Origin: Zygnema circumcarinatum
Lineage: Eukaryota; Streptophyta; Zygnematophyceae; Zygnematales; Zygnemataceae
Length of the DNA: 64,000 nt
Direction of reading: 5' to 3'
Assembly: GCA_037447605.1 (NCBI GenBank)
Contig: CM074805.1
Location: forward strand, 3,110,807 to 3,174,806
In this document: piece after piece, positions 60,042 through 64,000 of the stretch
Position numbering within the stretch: position 1 is the first letter of the stretch
Layout of the letters: each line of letters opens with the position of its first letter
Program-made: the position numbers and the translations under genes
Notes under the pieces: model-generated
The model's input: only the letters and a program-made list of their open reading frames with translations
What the model was told of the DNA's origin: nothing
Databases searched by the model: none

Positions 60042-62862
60042 TCAGAGGAGGGCGGGCGTGTAGCCGAGGACCTCCTGCACGTTGTTCTTCTCCACCCAGG
60101 AGTCCACCTGCGTCTTGATGTTCTCCGTGCCGTATTTCTCCAGCAGCTTCTCCAGAAGCTCCTCCACCTCCTTCTCCAGCGTCGCCTGCACGTTCAGGTG
60201 CTCCGCCCAAGCTGCAGCAGCCTCGCCCTGGCTGCTCGACAATTGCTCGATTTCAGAAGTCACGATTGCTGAGATAGCCTCAGTCACCTGAGAAGCAAAA
60301 GCACATGGTAATGCACTGCTTCTTAGTTTGGCAAAACAGTTTCAACAAAACATTGACAACTCGAACATCCGAAAGAGAACTTCGTCTTTCTTAAAGACGT
60401 TGTACGGAGAATGGAGGTCGCAGACGGACATTTGAGGACTGCCTCGCTCTTAATTTTTTCACAGACAGTCTCAGCAAACGAGAAACGCCTTCACTACTTT
60501 CAAATCACCCGTGCATTTACCAGTAAGAATGGATTAACTTCTTGACGATGGTGAAGGGTTGCAACAGGCTGACTCACCTCAAGCATGGCTCCTGCCAGCA
60601 TAGTCTTCTTGAGCACCGCATCGATAATACCCGCCTCCACCAGGGAGACCAGATTCCCGCCTTTCAATGCATTCTGACCAATCTTCCACATCCCGACTAT
60701 GGCTGCAGCAAAAAATTCAAAAACCACCAAACCATGTTCAGGACTCGCAATGATGAACCTGCGGACTTGGCATGGTGCTTCCTGCTCCCCTTGGCTTAAT
60801 ATACGGGAAAGCGCAAAATGTAAGGCAAAAATGTTTCTCAAGGTATCACACCAGAATCAGTCTCAGAATGGGAAAATGGAAGAAACGTGCACTCACTGTT
60901 GGCGAAGCCTTTCACAACTGCTATTTCAGGAGCAGCAATACACTCAGCGACAACCTCCACGCCAATGATGCCTGCTTCTATCACGACTGTCTCCTCAGCG
61001 TTCGTCTCCGCGTCCTGGTCACGGAACAGAGGAAGGTGCGTCAGACATGCATGTTAGGTAGCTGGGGGGAACGGGTGATGGCAGAGTATGCTCATCAGCA
61101 AAGGAAGGCGCTTGTAGAGGGCTCACGCTTCTCATGCCATGGGTAGGGGTGGGAGGCAACCTTGGGCAGGGCGTTGGGAGCAATTTCAGTAAACACAGCC
61201 ATCGGAGTTTGCACGTCCACATTGAGCGCCTGTGCAAGCAGTTTCACGATCTGCAAGGCTTCTTGAAGGGCTGCAAAGGCTCCCAGGAACGTCATGGAGG
61301 TCAGGGGCATCTTCCATGGAACACTTGCAGTGCTGAATGTGCAGCATGAATACTGCCAATCGATACACAGGCAAGACGAACCTACAAGCTAGAATATCTT
61401 CTTCCTGAGCTGAAACGGTGAAAAACTGCAAAAGCGACTCCGCTGCATGAGTTGCGTTCTGAGTATGGTGTAGAAGACTGGAATTGACGAGTGAGAATGA
61501 CAGAACTCCAAGCAAATTGGCTGTTGAGGTGCGTGCGAGAGGAAAAAAAAACTTCCAACACATCACCGAGTTCCACATATTCCAAACTCGTGCACGCGAT
61601 TCCTAATTTCAAACCCCCCCAGGTTCCCTCCCATTTTCTCCATATCCCTATCGACAGAACCCCTTGGCAAACAAATTCTTGTCCCCCCTCGCACTCGCGC
61701 GAATGCTGAAACTCACCGACGCCCTCCATGTCGTCTCCGGAAAACGAGAGTGCCTTCTCGACAACATTGCTCGTGGTGGGTTGAATGAGGCGGTTGTGGA
61801 CGACAAGGAGCCCAAGGAGCTCCTCAAAGACAGCCCGAAGCGTGGCATCCTCGGGAACATCAATGTTGGAGAGAAGGTGCAACAAAATGAGGTTGGGCTG
61901 GGAGCCGTTTGGGAGCAGGTTGCCGATGGACTGCACCAGGGAGTTGCTGCTACTCGAGCCTAAATGCATCCACAACAGCAGCCATGCGGATTGAGGGGAT
62001 ATCAAAACGGCAGTAGAGAATAAGGAATTCGGGGGGATTCTGGAAGGGAGAGGGGAATAATCCGGAGGCCTCAAAGCGGTAAATTTAGGGGGGAAAGGAA
62101 ACGAGCTCCATGTGATGAAGGGAGGGGGTGCAAAACAGTAGGAAGGAGAAGTGGAGCGAGGAGGGAAAGGGAGGTAGAGGAATGCCAAAATGGGGAGGGA
62201 GGACGGGAGGGAAGGAGGGAAGGAGGGAGAGGTAGACGGCAGGAGAGAAGGAGTGAAGCGAGGCAGGGAGACAGAAAGGCAATCAGAGCGACAGAAGCGA
62301 GGAATGAAAGGGGTGAAAAGGCTGACGAGCGAGAAGAAACGAAGTAAGAGCAAGGAAGAGGACGCTGCAGAGAGACGGAGAGAGAGACGATGAAAGCAAA
62401 GTGAGAGAAGCCAGAGTGAAAGAAAAACGCACTCGCGTCCGTGGTGTCGTCAGCATCACCGCTCGCCTCAGAGGCGCTATCGTTAAGTTCCGTAGGCAGG
62501 GCCCACCGCAGAATTGGCGGCAGCAATGCGCGCACCCTGGTCCAGAAGCTGTTTATGGGCACCTCGGAGATAACGGCACTCTCGATAGTGGCAAGCACTG
62601 TGCTCTCCGATACCACTGTGCTGCTATCGTCTGTAGTGCTGCTTGCGTCGGTGGTGCTGCTCGCCGCCACAGCAGTGCTGGAAACAGCAGCGCTGCTTGC
62701 AATCGTGCTGTCGGTAGTGCTCTTAACGATGGCTGTGGAACCATCGCCGCCGCAAGTCGACAAGTCAGTCGGCAGCGCCCACCGCATCCATACCGGCGTC
62801 TGCTCGCGGAAGCTCGTCCAGAGCTCCTGCACGCGCCCCGACAGGCAGCCGGTCGGCAGCAT
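60042..62862 (-). CDS. Unrecognised 468-residue protein with duplicated RWALPT motif
   Basis: I do not recognise this protein. Seven exons: 62862-62433, 61959-61717, 61520-61386, 61270-61161, 61014-60897, 60702-60578, 60287-60042; 1407 nt with all phases closing and plausible GT-AG borders. Residues 15-34 and 107-126 are two copies of a 20-residue motif, W-T-x-x-R-x7-R-W-A-L-P-T-[DE]-L, separated by about 70 residues rich in Ser, Thr and Ala. From residue about 144 the protein is a run of amphipathic or hydrophobic helices, as in armadillo-like folds (SLVQSIGNLLPNGSQPNLIL, LQEALQIVKLLAQALNVDVQ, IVGMWKIGQNALKGGNLVSL). The last exon is Glu/Lys-rich (EEVEELLEKLLEKYGTENIK). No signal peptide, transmembrane helix or catalytic motif is evident. 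Its promoter side carries a GAGGGC minisatellite. Confidence 0.7.
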
Positions 62863-62948
62863 GGCGTTTCCTTCCCTCCCCCCCCGCTCCTCAACCCTAG
62901 CCTTAACGCCTCAGCTCCTCAGGCAACCTGAAAGCGTATCGGCCTCAT

Positions 62949-63066
62949 GCGGCGGCGAGGGCGAGGGCGAGGGAGAGGGCAAGGGCGAGGGAGAGAGCGA
63001 GGGAGAGGGCGAGGGAGAGGGCGAGGGCGAGGGAGAGGGAGATGGCGAGAGCGAGAGCGCGAGGGA
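62949..63066. repeat. GAGGGC/GAGGGA hexamer minisatellite
   Basis: About 118 nt of near-tandem gagggc, gaggga and gagagc units about 90 nt upstream of the start codon at 62862 (minus gene). It is strongly purine-biased on the plus strand. Confidence 0.85.
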
Positions 63067-63408
63067 GAGAGGCGAGACGGCGCGGGCACGATCACGATCC
63101 GTCGGCCGTCCCGTCCGTCAGCCGCCTGCCGCCGCCGTCACCTTTAGGGCTACTTACCTGTACGGCGGCGGGTGAACCTTACGACAAGCCAGACGCGCAA
63201 GCCACGCCGCCGTACGGAGCTGTACCGCACTTTCACTTCGAATCTCATCCCGGCAGCGTACGGCTCGCGCCGGCCGCAGGCGAGCGGCGGGTGGGGACGC
63301 GGGGGACCTTGTCGCCAGCGACGGGCGGTCGGTCGGTCGGCCATGTACGGTACAGTACGGAGGGACCCCGCCCCCAATCTGCGCCCTGGTACGGCCCTGC
63401 CTGGTGAG

Positions 63409-63785
63409 TAGGGATGGCCCGCGTTATAAATTCCGAATATATTATATAATTTACAACGGGTTTAAAATTAGTAGTATATTACAAACTAAAACACTTTATT
63501 ACATATATTATACCCACTCGTTTTGAACAATTAACGACCGTACGACCGTACTCGTACGGTCGTACCATACCATTATTAGGTCGTTTTGGCGTTGGCGTTG
63601 CGAAATGCGTCCGTCTGGTTTACTCTGTCTGCTCGTGCTCGGGCCGCATAATACCGTACAGTCGTACGACCGTACGACCGTACATGTTGTAAAGGCGTTG
63701 TAAATTAATATATATCAGCCGTTATCTAGTCGTCACAGTTGTATAATATAATATATAATATATAGTCGTAACTAATCCATCCCTA
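63409..63785. mobile_element. 377-bp hAT-type MITE with 8-bp target duplication
   Basis: The ends read TAGGGATGG on the left and CCATCCCTA on the right. The sequence CTGGTGAG directly repeats just outside both ends (63401-63408 and 63786-63793). An 8-bp duplication with TAGGG-type termini is the hAT signature. The interior is AT-rich towards the ends and has a perfect hairpin GTACGACCGTAC-TC-GTACGGTCGTAC near 63539. It has no coding capacity and is AT-rich compared with its GC-rich surroundings. Confidence 0.85.
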
Positions 63786-64000
63786 CTGGTGAGTGGGGCG
63801 GGCGGGCGGGCTCTGCTCCCTCTCCGCGGCTGGCGGCTGGCGGCTGGCGAGATCGGATCTCGCGGTGACCGTACCGCAGGCATGGCGCCGACCGACCGAC
63901 CGACCGACCTGCGCGGCCCCGGCCGGCTACGTGTGGTCGCCGTTGTGACGCTTGCGGTGGCTGGTGACTGGCGGGCAGGGCAGGGGGAGGGAGGGGGAGG

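Larger units (their letters stand above)
62863..64000. other. Upstream flank of the unrecognised gene, with repeats and a MITE
   Basis: It holds the GAGGGC/GAGGGA minisatellite, many CCGTAC motifs (about 63160-63400) and the hAT-type MITE, followed by GGCTGGC and GACC short repeats to the window end. No gene was recognised; open frames across 62441-63175 (plus) are antisense to exon 1 or run through the minisatellite. Confidence 0.5.

Noticed and set aside
61382-62353. 323-codon minus-strand open frame
   Set aside because: It reads through intron 1 and exon 2 of the unrecognised gene in the wrong frame; the spliced model has good donors and acceptors and closed phases.
62441-63175. 244-codon plus-strand open frame
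   Set aside because: Antisense to exon 1 of the 468-residue gene and then the GAGGGC minisatellite, which has no stops in several frames.
1-64000. tRNA or rRNA genes
   Set aside because: No cloverleaf with A and B boxes or rRNA core sequence was noticed by eye; a tRNAscan-SE and Infernal run would be decisive.

Overview
The window is nuclear DNA of a streptophyte, most likely a non-seed land plant or a close algal relative. It carries twelve intron-containing protein genes with about 90 GT-AG introns, plus three GC-AG introns. Plant hallmarks include a MAX2-type F-box protein, a short plant-type TOM22 (TOM9), a peroxisomal MFP2 ending in the import signal SRL, a plant-style pyruvate decarboxylase and two proteins with plastid-like N-termini. 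The MAX2 gene has introns, whereas seed-plant MAX2 is usually intronless; that favours a bryophyte, lycophyte or streptophyte alga. The species cannot be named from the sequence.

Layout, left to right: PP2A scaffold subunit A (1817-7602, -); MAX2-like F-box/LRR protein (9241-12652, +); AFG1-like mitochondrial ATPase (13847-18799, +); pyruvate decarboxylase (19563-23316, -); GLG1-like cysteine-rich Golgi protein (24966-32293, -); INSIG-like multi-pass membrane protein (33991-37754, +); peroxisomal multifunctional beta-oxidation protein (39242-47390, -); TOM9/TOM22 (48905-49813, +); h-type thioredoxin (51156-52361, -); CPYC glutaredoxin (53881-55269, +); atypical NAD(P)-binding short-chain dehydrogenase-like protein (55873-58378, -); an unrecognised 468-residue protein (60042-62862, -). 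Exon models were built by hand from splice sites. In every case except one exon of MAX2 the exon phases sum to an intact reading frame of the length expected for the family.

The genes are mostly housekeeping and not a pathway cluster. Four head-to-head pairs (PP2A-A/MAX2, GLG1/INSIG-like, MFP2/TOM9, TRX/GRX) share GC-rich spacers of about 1.5-1.7 kb holding G-boxes, telo-boxes and many CCGTAC motifs. The thioredoxin/glutaredoxin pair is the only neighbouring pair with an obvious functional link.

The most unusual content is: the unrecognised protein with a duplicated W-T-x-x-R...RWALPT motif; a 377-bp hAT-type MITE with an 8-bp target duplication; a 133-bp MITE flanked by TA; a small dispersed repeat of about 70 bp present in several degenerate copies; and a hairpin-forming CCATTG/CAATGG cluster in the MFP2-TOM9 promoter. 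No rRNA, tRNA, CRISPR or prokaryotic feature was seen.
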